A stretch of 12,780 bases of DNA from Gammaproteobacteria bacterium (GTDB lineage: Bacteria; Pseudomonadota; Gammaproteobacteria; UBA9339), in assembly GCA_018814965.1 (NCBI GenBank), contig JAHIYS010000168.1:1-12780 (forward strand), in the 5' to 3' direction. Numbering within the stretch: position 1 is the stretch's first letter; each line of letters starts with the position of its first letter. Of the stretch, positions 1 through 5,934 are shown in pieces. The translations under genes were made by a program, and so were the position numbers. The notes beneath the pieces were generated by a model. The model was not told the DNA's origin and did no database searches. It saw nothing but the letters and a program-made list of their open reading frames with translations.

Positions 1-979
1 CATGCCTAATCTCCTCTATTCTTGCTGGCATTTCTGCTTCACTTCTACGATAAACTAATATTGTTTTTTTAGCACCGAGTCTAACTGCAGTACGCGCCGC
101 ATCCATTGCAATATTACCGCCACCAACGACAACAACAGCATCTCCATACATGATCTCGTTTTTGGCCCCAGCTATATGGGCACGCATTAAGTTCACCCGA
201 GTTAAGTATTCATTGGCAGAATAAACCCCTGTAGCATACTCACCAGGGATCTCCATAAAGGTAGGCAAACCAGCACCTGATCCTACAAATACCGCATCGA
301 ATTTCTCTTCTTGCATCAGTTCGTCTATGGTTGCAGTTTTACCAACCACGAAGTTTTTTTCAATTTTGACTCCGTATTTCTCAAGCTGATCTAATTCTTC
401 TTGTAACACCTCTTTTGGTAAACGAAAATCCGGAATACCATAAGCCAACACACCACCAAGCTTATGCAAAGCTTCAAACATTGTAACTTCAAAGCCTTTA
501 GAAATTAATTCGCTAGCCACGGTAATACCAGCTGGGCCACTTCCGATAATAGCAACTTTCTTTCCAGTCTTTTGTTTTAATTCTAAAGGTTGATGATGCT
601 TCATCTTATTAAGGTAATCACCAGCAAACCTTTCCAAAGTCCCGATAGCAATAGGTTCCCCAGCTTTTGCTAACACACATTTGACTTCGCATTGTAATTC
701 TTGAGGACATACTCTGCCACAAACTGATGGAAACAAATGGCATTCTTTAATTTTTAGTCCCGCTTCAATAAACTTACCTTCAGCAATTAATTTCACAAAT
801 CCTGGGATATCTATCCTAATCGGGCAGCCACTAACACAAGGACGATGTTTGCATTGCAAACATCTTTTGGCTTCTTCTACTGCCTCAGCTTCAGAATACC
901 CTGAAACAACCTCTTCAAAATTTTTTATTCTTGTATCAGGAGAAAGCTCTCTTACTGGTACATGTTTAGTTTTTGCCAT
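1..979 (-). CDS. NADPH-dependent glutamate synthase small-chain-like flavoprotein (NfnB/SudA type), C-terminus cut by window edge
   Basis: This is the larger subunit of an NfnAB/SudAB-type NAD(P)H:ferredoxin or sulfide oxidoreductase, in the GltD family. My translation of the 326 visible codons shows Cys40-x2-Cys43-x4-Cys48-x3-Cys52 followed by PIRIDIPGF. A second cysteine block follows (Cys87, Cys91, Cys97, Cys101, within VCGRVCPQELQCE). Together these are the N-terminal iron-sulfur region of GltD-like proteins. An FAD-binding GSGPAG lies at residues 146-151, and a later GGGNIAMDAARTAVRLGA segment is the NADPH-binding loop. The family is usually about 460 residues, so roughly 140 are missing to the left. 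The start ATG at 979 lies two bases after the stop of the preceding gene, with an AGGTGA ribosome site inside that gene's end, so the two are translationally coupled. Without a GltB large chain in view, and with an NfnA partner next door, a true glutamate synthase role is less likely than an electron-transfer role. Confidence 0.9.
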   Translation of the reverse strand, partial: MAKTKHVPVRELSPDTRIKNFEEVVSGYSEAEAVEEAKRCLQCKHRPCVSGCPIRIDIPGFVKLIAEGKFIEAGLKIKECHLFPSVCGRVCPQELQCEVKCVLAKAGEPIAIGTLERFAGDYLNKMKHHQPLELKQKTGKKVAIIGSGPAGITVASELISKGFEVTMFEALHKLGGVLAYGIPDFRLPKEVLQEELDQLEKYGVKIEKNFVVGKTATIDELMQEEKFDAVFVGSGAGLPTFMEIPGEYATGVYSANEYLTRVNLMRAHIAGAKNEIMYGDAVVVVGGGNIAMDAARTAVRLGAKKTILVYRRSEAEMPARIEEIRH

Positions 980-981
980 AA

Positions 982-1836
982 TTATTCACCTATAGTTTGC
1001 AGTTTTTCTTCTAGCTTACAAGCATGTTTTGATGTGCTCGGCTCGCTTTTACGACCATAATTAGCTAATCGATTATTTAAAACATCCCAATCAATCCCTT
1101 TAGCATTAAATTCTGGGCCATCGACACAAGCAAAATATGCTTTACCATCAATATTCACTCTACATCCACCACACATACCTGTACCATCAATCATTACTGG
1201 ATTAAGAGATACGAAAGTAGTAATTCCAGCATCTAAAGCAATCGCTGAAGTTGCTTTCATCATCATTGGCGGCCCTATTACCACGGCATAATCAAAGTGT
1301 TCACCATCATTTAATAATTGCTTTAATACATCAGAAACAAACCCCTTCTGACCGTATGAACCATCATCCGTAGCAACAAATGAACGATCGCTTAAAGCTG
1401 CAATCTCTTTTTCTAAAATCAAGAGCGATTGATTACGTGCTCCAATAATAGTTGTAATATTATTTCCCGCAGCATTTAAAGATTCAACAATCGGATATAA
1501 TGGGGCTACACCAACCCCACCACCAATACAAATACATTTGCCAAAGTTTTCTATATGAGTTGCCTTCCCAAGAGGACCGACTAAATCTACCACCTCATCC
1601 CCAACATTTAACTCAGCTAACATTTTTGTAGATAATCCTACCACTTGGAAAATTATCTCTATCCAACCTTTTTCTGGGTTGGCATTAGCAATTGTTAAAG
1701 GGATGCGTTCCCCATCTTGGGTCACTCGCAAAATTATAAACTGTCCAGCTTTTCTTTTTTTAGCGATCTGTGGAGCATCAAAAAGATAACTCCAAACAGT
1801 CTCATTTAATTTCTTTTTCTCTATTATTTTTGCCAT
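982..1836 (-). CDS. Ferredoxin-NAD(P)+ reductase-like subunit (NfnA/SudB type, FAD and [2Fe-2S])
   Basis: This 284-residue cytosolic flavoprotein belongs to the ferredoxin-NADP reductase superfamily, in the branch annotated as sulfide/dihydroorotate dehydrogenase-like FAD/NAD-binding protein. RIPLTIAN (44-51) is the FAD-contacting RxPLTIA motif. GGGVGVAPLYP (105-115) is the nucleotide-binding loop. ATDDGSYGQKGF (155-166) and GPPMMMKA (188-195) are typical of NfnA/SudB. The C-terminal Asp217, Cys222, Cys225 and Cys237 match the unusual Asp/Cys3 ligand set of the [2Fe-2S] cluster in characterised NfnA. The length is normal for the family. The start at 1836 is preceded by a modest AGAGAA ribosome site. 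It is first in a two-gene operon with the NfnB/SudA subunit, separated by two bases. In known NfnAB enzymes the pair bifurcates electrons between NADH, NADPH and ferredoxin; a plain NADPH or sulfide dehydrogenase role cannot be excluded. No other ferredoxin-linked gene is visible here. Confidence 0.9.
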   Translation of the reverse strand: MAKIIEKKKLNETVWSYLFDAPQIAKKRKAGQFIILRVTQDGERIPLTIANANPEKGWIEIIFQVVGLSTKMLAELNVGDEVVDLVGPLGKATHIENFGKCICIGGGVGVAPLYPIVESLNAAGNNITTIIGARNQSLLILEKEIAALSDRSFVATDDGSYGQKGFVSDVLKQLLNDGEHFDYAVVIGPPMMMKATSAIALDAGITTFVSLNPVMIDGTGMCGGCRVNIDGKAYFACVDGPEFNAKGIDWDVLNNRLANYGRKSEPSTSKHACKLEEKLQTIGE

Positions 1837-1988
1837 AAAATTCTCTAATTATAAATTATTTAAGTTAGTAATTGGCGAGACATAAAAGCTGATACTAGTG
1901 GCAAAATATTAAAGTGAATAAAGCTCGTCACCTATCCAAAACTAATGCACACCGTATCTCCACAAACAACCGGGCGAGTTTAATACCA

Positions 1989-2017
1989 TTGACATAAAAA
2001 GTCTACTTTTTAACAAT
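1989..2017 (+). promoter_or_regulatory. TTGACA box with a palindrome in the promoter spacer (candidate operator)
   Basis: A perfect TTGACA occupies 1989-1994. It is followed directly by an inverted repeat TAAAAAGT-CT-ACTTTTTA at 1995-2012 (8-base arms, 2-base centre). A weak -10 candidate, AACAAT, sits at 17-base spacing. A palindrome filling a promoter spacer is the usual place for a repressor site, but no gene starts just downstream. The reading is therefore speculative; it could drive a small RNA or a long hinT leader, or be chance in AT-rich DNA. Confidence 0.25.
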
Positions 2018-2032
2018 CAAAAAATAAGATAT

Positions 2033-2056
2033 TTACAACAACAGTTACAACAACAT
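2033..2056 (+). repeat. Tandem 12-base repeat, TTACAACAACAG then TTACAACAACAT
   Basis: Two adjacent 12-base units differ only at the last base. A related GTTACAACAAAC occurs at 2273-2284, upstream of the hinT promoter. Spacing and number are too small to call a known element. They may be protein-binding sites or simple-sequence drift. Confidence 0.4.
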
Positions 2057-2347
2057 ACATCATTGTGTTTCAAGAACTTTTAGCCATATTAAAACTGAAG
2101 CCTGGAAGCAGTATATAACGAAAACTGGCCCAAAATGGTATTTCCTTAAACCAACTATGCTGCTTAAATTATACAATTTAATTGCTCCATTCACGCTAAA
2201 ATATATTACTAAAAATTTAACATACTATAATCAAACTAAATAATTGCGTTACCTATGAGTCCACAAAGTAGAGTTACAACAAACTATTTTAAGATAAATG
2301 GGCTCAATGCTAACTCTGGCGCCGATTTTGCCAAAACAGCAAAAATT

Positions 2348-2376
2348 TTGTCATCTACCCAAAATATGCCTATTAT
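2348..2376 (+). promoter_or_regulatory. Sigma70-type promoter for hinT
   Basis: TTGTCA (2348-2353) and TATTAT (2371-2376) each match the consensus at five of six positions and are separated by the ideal 17 bases. Transcription would start near 2383, giving a leader of about 25 bases that contains the GGGGGT ribosome site of hinT. Confidence 0.6.
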
Positions 2377-2407
2377 ATATACATATAAAAATTGATCGGG
2401 GGTAATT

Positions 2408-2746
2408 ATGGACTGTATATTCTGTAAAATAGCAAATGGCCAAGCACCTGCAAATATCATCTATCAGGATAAGAAAATAATCGCTTTTGACGATATCTAT
2501 CCCAAAGCACCTCAACATAAATTAATCATACCCCGCAAACATATCGCTACAATGAATGATCTTGCTAAAGATGATGCCGGATTGATTGAAGAGATGACTT
2601 TAGTTGCTCAAAAACTAGCCAAAGAATTGAATATTGATCAAACAGGTTATCGGATTATAATTAACTGTAACCAAGATGGTGGTCAGATTGTTTATCACTT
2701 GCATCTACATTTAATTGGTGGAAGACCTTTAATGTTTACAGGGTAA
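2408..2746 (+). CDS. hinT: HIT-family purine nucleoside phosphoramidase (HinT-like)
   Basis: This 112-residue cytosolic histidine-triad protein is close to the usual HinT length. It opens with DCIFCKI (Cys3 and Cys6 in the place where several family members bind zinc). The signature HLHLHLIGG runs from residue 97 to 105, with His99 expected to be the nucleophile and His97 and His101 its partners. NQDGGQ (88-93), just before the triad, is also typical. The family hydrolyses AMP-lysine and other adenosine phosphoramidates; the physiological substrate in bacteria is uncertain. The start is fixed by GGGGGT six bases upstream and by the family's conserved N-terminus. It is the only plus-strand gene in the window. 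It converges on the FMN reductase gene, and its stop codon abuts the repeat element that begins at 2747. Confidence 0.95.
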   Translation: MDCIFCKIANGQAPANIIYQDKKIIAFDDIYPKAPQHKLIIPRKHIATMNDLAKDDAGLIEEMTLVAQKLAKELNIDQTGYRIIINCNQDGGQIVYHLHLHLIGGRPLMFTG

Positions 2747-2870
2747 TATTGCCACGCTTACTTTGTAAGCTCTTAATGACACTTTTGTTGATATGGCAGG
2801 CTGATTAAATCTAAGTTTTTGCCGTCATTGCGAGAAGCGTAGCGACGAAGCAATCTTTTATGCTGTTTGG
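2747..2870 (+). repeat. Composite palindromic repeat, copy A (about 124 bases)
   Basis: The element has three parts. A left module (ATTGCCACGCTTAC to CTTAATGACAC) contains a GCTTAC/GTAAGC-type hairpin. A spacer of about 40 bases follows. The right module runs from GCCGTCATTGCGAG to GACGAAGCAATC. The two modules are inverted relative to each other, so the ends read ATTGC and GCAAT. Homology to copy B continues through TGCTGTTTGG at 2861-2870. The GTCATTGCGAG...GAAGCAATC module is a repeat type I have seen across many bacteria, including Rickettsia and Coxiella relatives. There is no coding capacity and no obvious target-site duplication. It sits between convergent genes and could act as a bidirectional terminator. 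Confidence 0.85.
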
Positions 2871-2898
2871 TAAATGACAATTTTATTCAAACTTTAAC

Positions 2899-2926
2899 AG
2901 CTTCATCACAGCTACCGAAGCTTTTT
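2899..2926 (+). terminator. Weak hairpin plus T-run downstream of hinT
   Basis: AGCTTC (2899-2904) and GAAGCT (2917-2922) form a 6-base stem with a 12-base loop. A short T-run at 2922-2926 follows on the plus strand. It overlaps the 3' end of the convergent FMN reductase gene. The stem is short, so this is only a candidate intrinsic terminator for hinT. Confidence 0.3.
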
Positions 2927-3469
2927 CACAAAATCGACAAACCCTAAAATATTCTTTCCTAATCTTTTCTCTAACTCTTTGTCTTGCAACGAACCATCAC
3001 TCGTAAAAGCCTCATAAGCATTGCCCAATGAAAACATCGGTGGGTAAATATAGGCATTACATGCACACTGCAAAGTTGCCACTGTATGCAAAAGACCCCT
3101 ACTACCACCAGCCAAAGCTGGGGAGGCAGAACAAAGCATGACCGGGTATTTGACCCAAGGCATCGGTCTCGCACGCGAAACCCAATCAAGAAGATTTTTT
3201 AATGTCCCTGGGGTAGAAAAGTTATATTCAGGTGAAGCTATAACCAAACCATCCGCATCTTTTAATTTTGCAATAAATGTCTGAACCATTTCAGGCAATC
3301 CATTCTTTTCTTCAATATCGCCACTATAAAGCGGCGCTATAAAATCAGCGAAATCAAGCTGCTCAATCTCAATTTTTTGCTCAATACCTAATTTTGCAAC
3401 CAGATTAATCAATTTTTTATTACAAGAATCCTGACGCAAAGAAGCTGCCATTAATAAAATTTTTGCCAT
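2912..3469 (-). CDS. NADPH-dependent FMN reductase, flavodoxin-like fold (ChrR/YieF type)
   Basis: This 185-residue cytosolic flavoprotein belongs to the NADPH-dependent FMN reductase family, whose members reduce quinones, chromate or azo dyes at the expense of NAD(P)H. ASLRQDSCNKKL (9-20) is the FMN phosphate loop. SPEYNFSTPG (79-88) followed by TLKNLLDWVSR is the family hallmark. LAGGSRG (119-125) lines the isoalloxazine pocket. The length is normal. A GTG six bases further upstream is in frame, but it is itself part of the AGGAGGTG ribosome site, so I chose the ATG at 3469, five bases after AGGAGG. That ribosome site overlaps the stop codon of the preceding DUF523 gene, so the two are co-transcribed and probably coupled. 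The natural substrate cannot be told from sequence. Confidence 0.9.
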   Translation of the reverse strand: MAKILLMAASLRQDSCNKKLINLVAKLGIEQKIEIEQLDFADFIAPLYSGDIEEKNGLPEMVQTFIAKLKDADGLVIASPEYNFSTPGTLKNLLDWVSRARPMPWVKYPVMLCSASPALAGGSRGLLHTVATLQCACNAYIYPPMFSLGNAYEAFTSDGSLQDKELEKRLGKNILGFVDFVKKLR

Positions 3470-3478
3470 ATACACCTC

Positions 3479-3883
3479 CTATAAAAGTTCCTCTTCTGAT
3501 ACAACATTGATCCCATTTCTTTTAAGAAGTTTTGCAAATACCCCTTCACCTGTGGTGAACGTATCGCCAGATATTTTACGAGATCCACATGATGGAGAAC
3601 GAGCTTTTAAAATAGCATCTTTGCAACCAATTAACTCAGCAATTTTTAACCCCTCTTTAGCTCCAAATTCAAAATTATCTGTAACATCTTTGCCGCTAGA
3701 GGTAAAGATCCGATCACCCCTTTGCTCTGAGGCCTCTCGGGGAGTTGTCATCCCACCTAATTGTTCAGGACAAACCGGTATCGCTTTACCCTTACAAACC
3801 AAATCAATCACTTTGGCGCAAGGCCTAGCTTCCCCCAGGTAATTACATTTTATACCTGCTAAACATGCGCTAACAATTTTCAT
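3479..3883 (-). CDS. DUF523 family protein, TudS-like candidate thiouracil desulfidase
   Basis: This 134-residue protein is full length for DUF523. The motifs SACLAG (5-10), PVCPEQLGG (37-44), TPRE (47-50), GKDVTDNF (64-71), and LKARSPSCGS (92-101) are all as expected. Characterised members (TudS) carry a [4Fe-4S] cluster on three conserved cysteines and remove sulfur from thiouracil or 4-thio-UMP. By motif, Cys7, Cys38 and Cys99 are the matching residues here. The exact substrate is inference. The start at 3883 follows a GAGGGA ribosome site. The gene ends nine bases before the FMN reductase start and begins 23 bases after the zeta-like kinase gene. A reductase partner is attractive, but characterised TudS enzymes are not known to need one. 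Confidence 0.88.
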   Translation of the reverse strand: MKIVSACLAGIKCNYLGEARPCAKVIDLVCKGKAIPVCPEQLGGMTTPREASEQRGDRIFTSSGKDVTDNFEFGAKEGLKIAELIGCKDAILKARSPSCGSRKISGDTFTTGEGVFAKLLKRNGINVVSEEELL

Positions 3884-3906
3884 ATAAATCCCTCACTTCA
3901 ACACAT

Positions 3907-4812
3907 TTATTTTTCCCCTAACACCAAATCTGGAAAGCCAGGTAATTTTTTATGCGGGTAGTTTATCCGAAAAACCTCATACGAATCTTCAAACTTTGCA
4001 AAGTCACTATGATTTTTCTTAAGACCTTTTTTACGGGTATAACTACCAACCTTAACCCATCCCTCATTAAAATCATCTATCCAGAAAAATTGAATCTCAT
4101 CTGCAAATTTAAAATAGACCGGGAAATTCTCATAAAACATCTTCCCCTTTTGCTTGGTATCAGCTTTTGTAGCTTGCACAAAACATTGTTTCGTTTCTCG
4201 ATTCACAATCGCTTTTAGACGATTTTTTGCTGGGGAAGCACATAAAAGCAAAATAATCTTATATCCATTATCATGAAGTTTTTTATAAAAAGATTCCATA
4301 TGGATACTAGTTGATGTAGTGCCGTGGGCAATAGCCAACCTGTTTGAAAAAGCATCATTTAATATCTTATTGGATATATAATTAGAAGCAGCACGCCATT
4401 TAACATAAGCACCTCTAATAACACTATGACAAGACCCCTTAGTCATTTGATAATTAGTAAGGTCTTGTAAATAGGTGTTGATCATAAACTTTAAAGCCCG
4501 CTGATCTGGATCCACATACACAAACCCAGGATGATCATGTAAATAAGATTCTAGGATCGTAGTTTTACTAGCGCCTGGGCCACCAGCTGTTGCTACATAG
4601 ATTGATTTTTTTTGCCCCCTTTTAGCTTGCGAGAAACAAAGATCAGAAATATTTCTAAGATCTTTTCTAATTAGATTTTTCTCAGTAGGCATATATAAAC
4701 CCAAATAAGCATTTACAATCCTGGAAGGGATCAAAATCTTTGACGCCGCAAAGCAGCTTGAAGGCAGTACAAAAAATATCAAAATAAAAATTCTTGCTGT
4801 CTTTAAATACAT
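3907..4812 (-). CDS. Zeta-toxin-like P-loop kinase with an N-terminal signal peptide
   Basis: The 301-residue protein begins with a classic Sec signal: Lys4 and Arg7, a hydrophobic stretch IFILIFFVLP (8-17), then SSCFA-AS, with likely cleavage after Ala22 (a lipobox reading at Cys20 is weaker). The mature part opens a P-loop kinase fold. Walker A GGPGASKTT spans 77-85 and the strand VYVDPDQ (99-104) supplies Asp101 and Asp103. HGTTSTSIHMESFYKKL (163-179) followed by a hydrophobic strand and SPAKNRLKAIVNRE resembles the zeta-toxin/UDP-GlcNAc kinase core. The rest, about 220-301, is not recognised. Identity as a zeta-like fold is a motif call, not an alignment. The start is supported by GGGGGAG four bases upstream. 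No antitoxin gene is adjacent: neighbours are the broken HMG-CoA reductase gene (43 bases upstream) and DUF523. Export of an ATP-dependent kinase suggests an effector or a misread N-terminus rather than a toxin-antitoxin pair. Confidence 0.75.
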   Translation of the reverse strand: MYLKTARIFILIFFVLPSSCFAASKILIPSRIVNAYLGLYMPTEKNLIRKDLRNISDLCFSQAKRGQKKSIYVATAGGPGASKTTILESYLHDHPGFVYVDPDQRALKFMINTYLQDLTNYQMTKGSCHSVIRGAYVKWRAASNYISNKILNDAFSNRLAIAHGTTSTSIHMESFYKKLHDNGYKIILLLCASPAKNRLKAIVNRETKQCFVQATKADTKQKGKMFYENFPVYFKFADEIQFFWIDDFNEGWVKVGSYTRKKGLKKNHSDFAKFEDSYEVFRINYPHKKLPGFPDLVLGEK

Positions 4813-4855
4813 CGTACTCCCCCATTTATTTTAATTAATAACTTATACCCACCAA

Positions 4856-5881
4856 TCACTGCTTTTTCCTTTCGATCGCAATATGACTTTGCATAAGCTC
4901 ACCAGGATTTGTTTGCGCCGCCAACAAAGATAACTCCCCACACAAAACTACCGCCGCGCTGATAAAAGCAAGAAAACGAGAATTAAAATCATAATCATCT
5001 ACTTTCAAACAACCTAAAGCACTCAAGTTTTCGCGAACAAAATCTAGATCTTTGCCACTACCAATTGCCCCCACAATAATATTGGGCAATGTCACAGAAA
5101 AATATAATCCATCCTTACGTACCTCAGCATAAGTAAAGCCCTGGGAACCCTCAACAATATTAGCGCCATCTTGCCCCATAGCTAAATAAAATGCTAAAAG
5201 CATATTAGCAAAATGAGCATTAGCAGTTCTTACTCCGCCAGAAATGATTGAACCAATGAGATTCTTTTTGATATTTAGATCAACTATTTTCTCAGGTGTG
5301 GTATGGAGTTGATCTTCACATAAATCACAAGGGATCAAAACCTCAGCAATAACATACTTACCTCGACCTAGGATCCCATTAACAGCGGAATTTTTCTTAT
5401 CAACGCAATAATTACCAGAAATAGAGAGATATTTTAATTTTGAATATTTGTTTAGCAACCACTGTTGTATCATTTCAGCTGCCTTAGTTGCCATATTGTG
5501 ACCTGCAGCGCCACCAGTAGTAAAGGCAAAACGAATATAAATCAAATTGGCCACTATCTGGGTATGAAAATCTTTTAGCTTAGCGAATCTACTACTTTTA
5601 GTAGTTAGTTCCTCTAACTCAACCCGGTATTTTTCTTAGTCATTTACAACCATAACCGCATAACCAGCATCATCAGCTTCAAGCAAAATCGAACGGGTCA
5701 TGCATTCTTGCACCATAACCGCTTTAATTCCTCCAGCTTTTCTCGTTACGCGGGCACCACGATTCACTGAATACCAAAGAGGAGACTCAAAAGTTGCAAG
5801 AGGAGCTTTTATATCAGAAGTAATACCATCACTAATAATTTTAATTGGGCCAACTAGTTTTGTCGGAATCATTGTTTTCAT
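4856..5881 (-). pseudogene. Hydroxymethylglutaryl-CoA reductase, interrupted by one in-frame TAA
   Basis: This mevalonate-pathway enzyme reduces HMG-CoA to mevalonate. Reading 5881 to 4856 in one continuous frame gives a nearly complete short-type bacterial HMG-CoA reductase of about 341 codons, broken only by TAA at 5636-5638 (codon 82). Protein similarity continues unbroken across the stop (after it, EKYRVE and later SSRFAKL). The catalytic set is kept: Glu32 in LATFESPLW, Lys in NYCVDKKNSA, Asp in AMGQDGAN, and His in MQSHIAIERK near the C-terminus. However, the cofactor motif normally read as GDAxGxNM is GGAAGHNM here, an Asp-to-Gly change. Start ATG 5881 has a weak AGGA upstream. A GTG at 5554 could in principle restart the C-terminal part, but it has no ribosome site and would lack Glu32. 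The gene lies 53 bases after the ankyrin gene on the same strand. A sequencing error or stop-codon read-through are the alternatives to a true pseudogene. Confidence 0.85.
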
Positions 5882-5934
5882 AAACCAATCCTAGCTATTT
5901 AAATCATCGCCGAAACACTGCCATACTTTAAAAG

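Larger units (their letters stand above)
1837..2407. other. 570-base non-coding divergent region between the NfnA-like gene and hinT
   Basis: No convincing gene is present on either strand. The region is very AT-rich with many stops in all frames. It holds the good promoter of hinT near its right end, a TTGACA followed by a tight palindrome near 1995, and a tandem pair of 12-base units at 2033-2056; these are listed separately. The only open stretch is a 46-codon ORF at 2255-2395 on the plus strand, which has no ribosome site and overlaps the hinT promoter. I did not identify the minus-strand promoter of the NfnA-like gene with confidence. A TATAAT at 1848-1853 on the minus strand is too close to the start codon to serve a normal leader. 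Confidence 0.6.

Noticed and set aside
1..1836. Glutamate synthase GltBD operon
   Set aside because: The partner of the GltD-like subunit is an NfnA/SudB-type reductase, not the very large GltB chain.
2255..2395. 46-codon plus-strand ORF before hinT
   Set aside because: It has no ribosome site, spans the strong hinT promoter, and a frame of this length is expected by chance.
2747..2870. CRISPR array or tRNA-like structure in the repeat
   Set aside because: There are only two inverted palindromic modules, no regular spacers, and no cloverleaf.
3507..3842. 111-codon plus-strand open frame
   Set aside because: It is the complement of the well-supported DUF523 gene and has no recognisable protein features.
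3952..4218. 88-codon plus-strand open frame
   Set aside because: It is antisense to the zeta-like kinase gene, and its apparent hydrophobic segments are a by-product of the AT-rich complement.
3907..4812. Zeta-like gene as one half of a toxin-antitoxin pair
   Set aside because: Neither neighbour resembles an antitoxin, there is no small ORF overlapping it, and the protein has a signal peptide.
4856..5554. C-terminal HMG-CoA reductase piece as a separate functional gene
   Set aside because: Its only start is a GTG with no ribosome site, and it would lack the catalytic Glu that lies before the premature stop.
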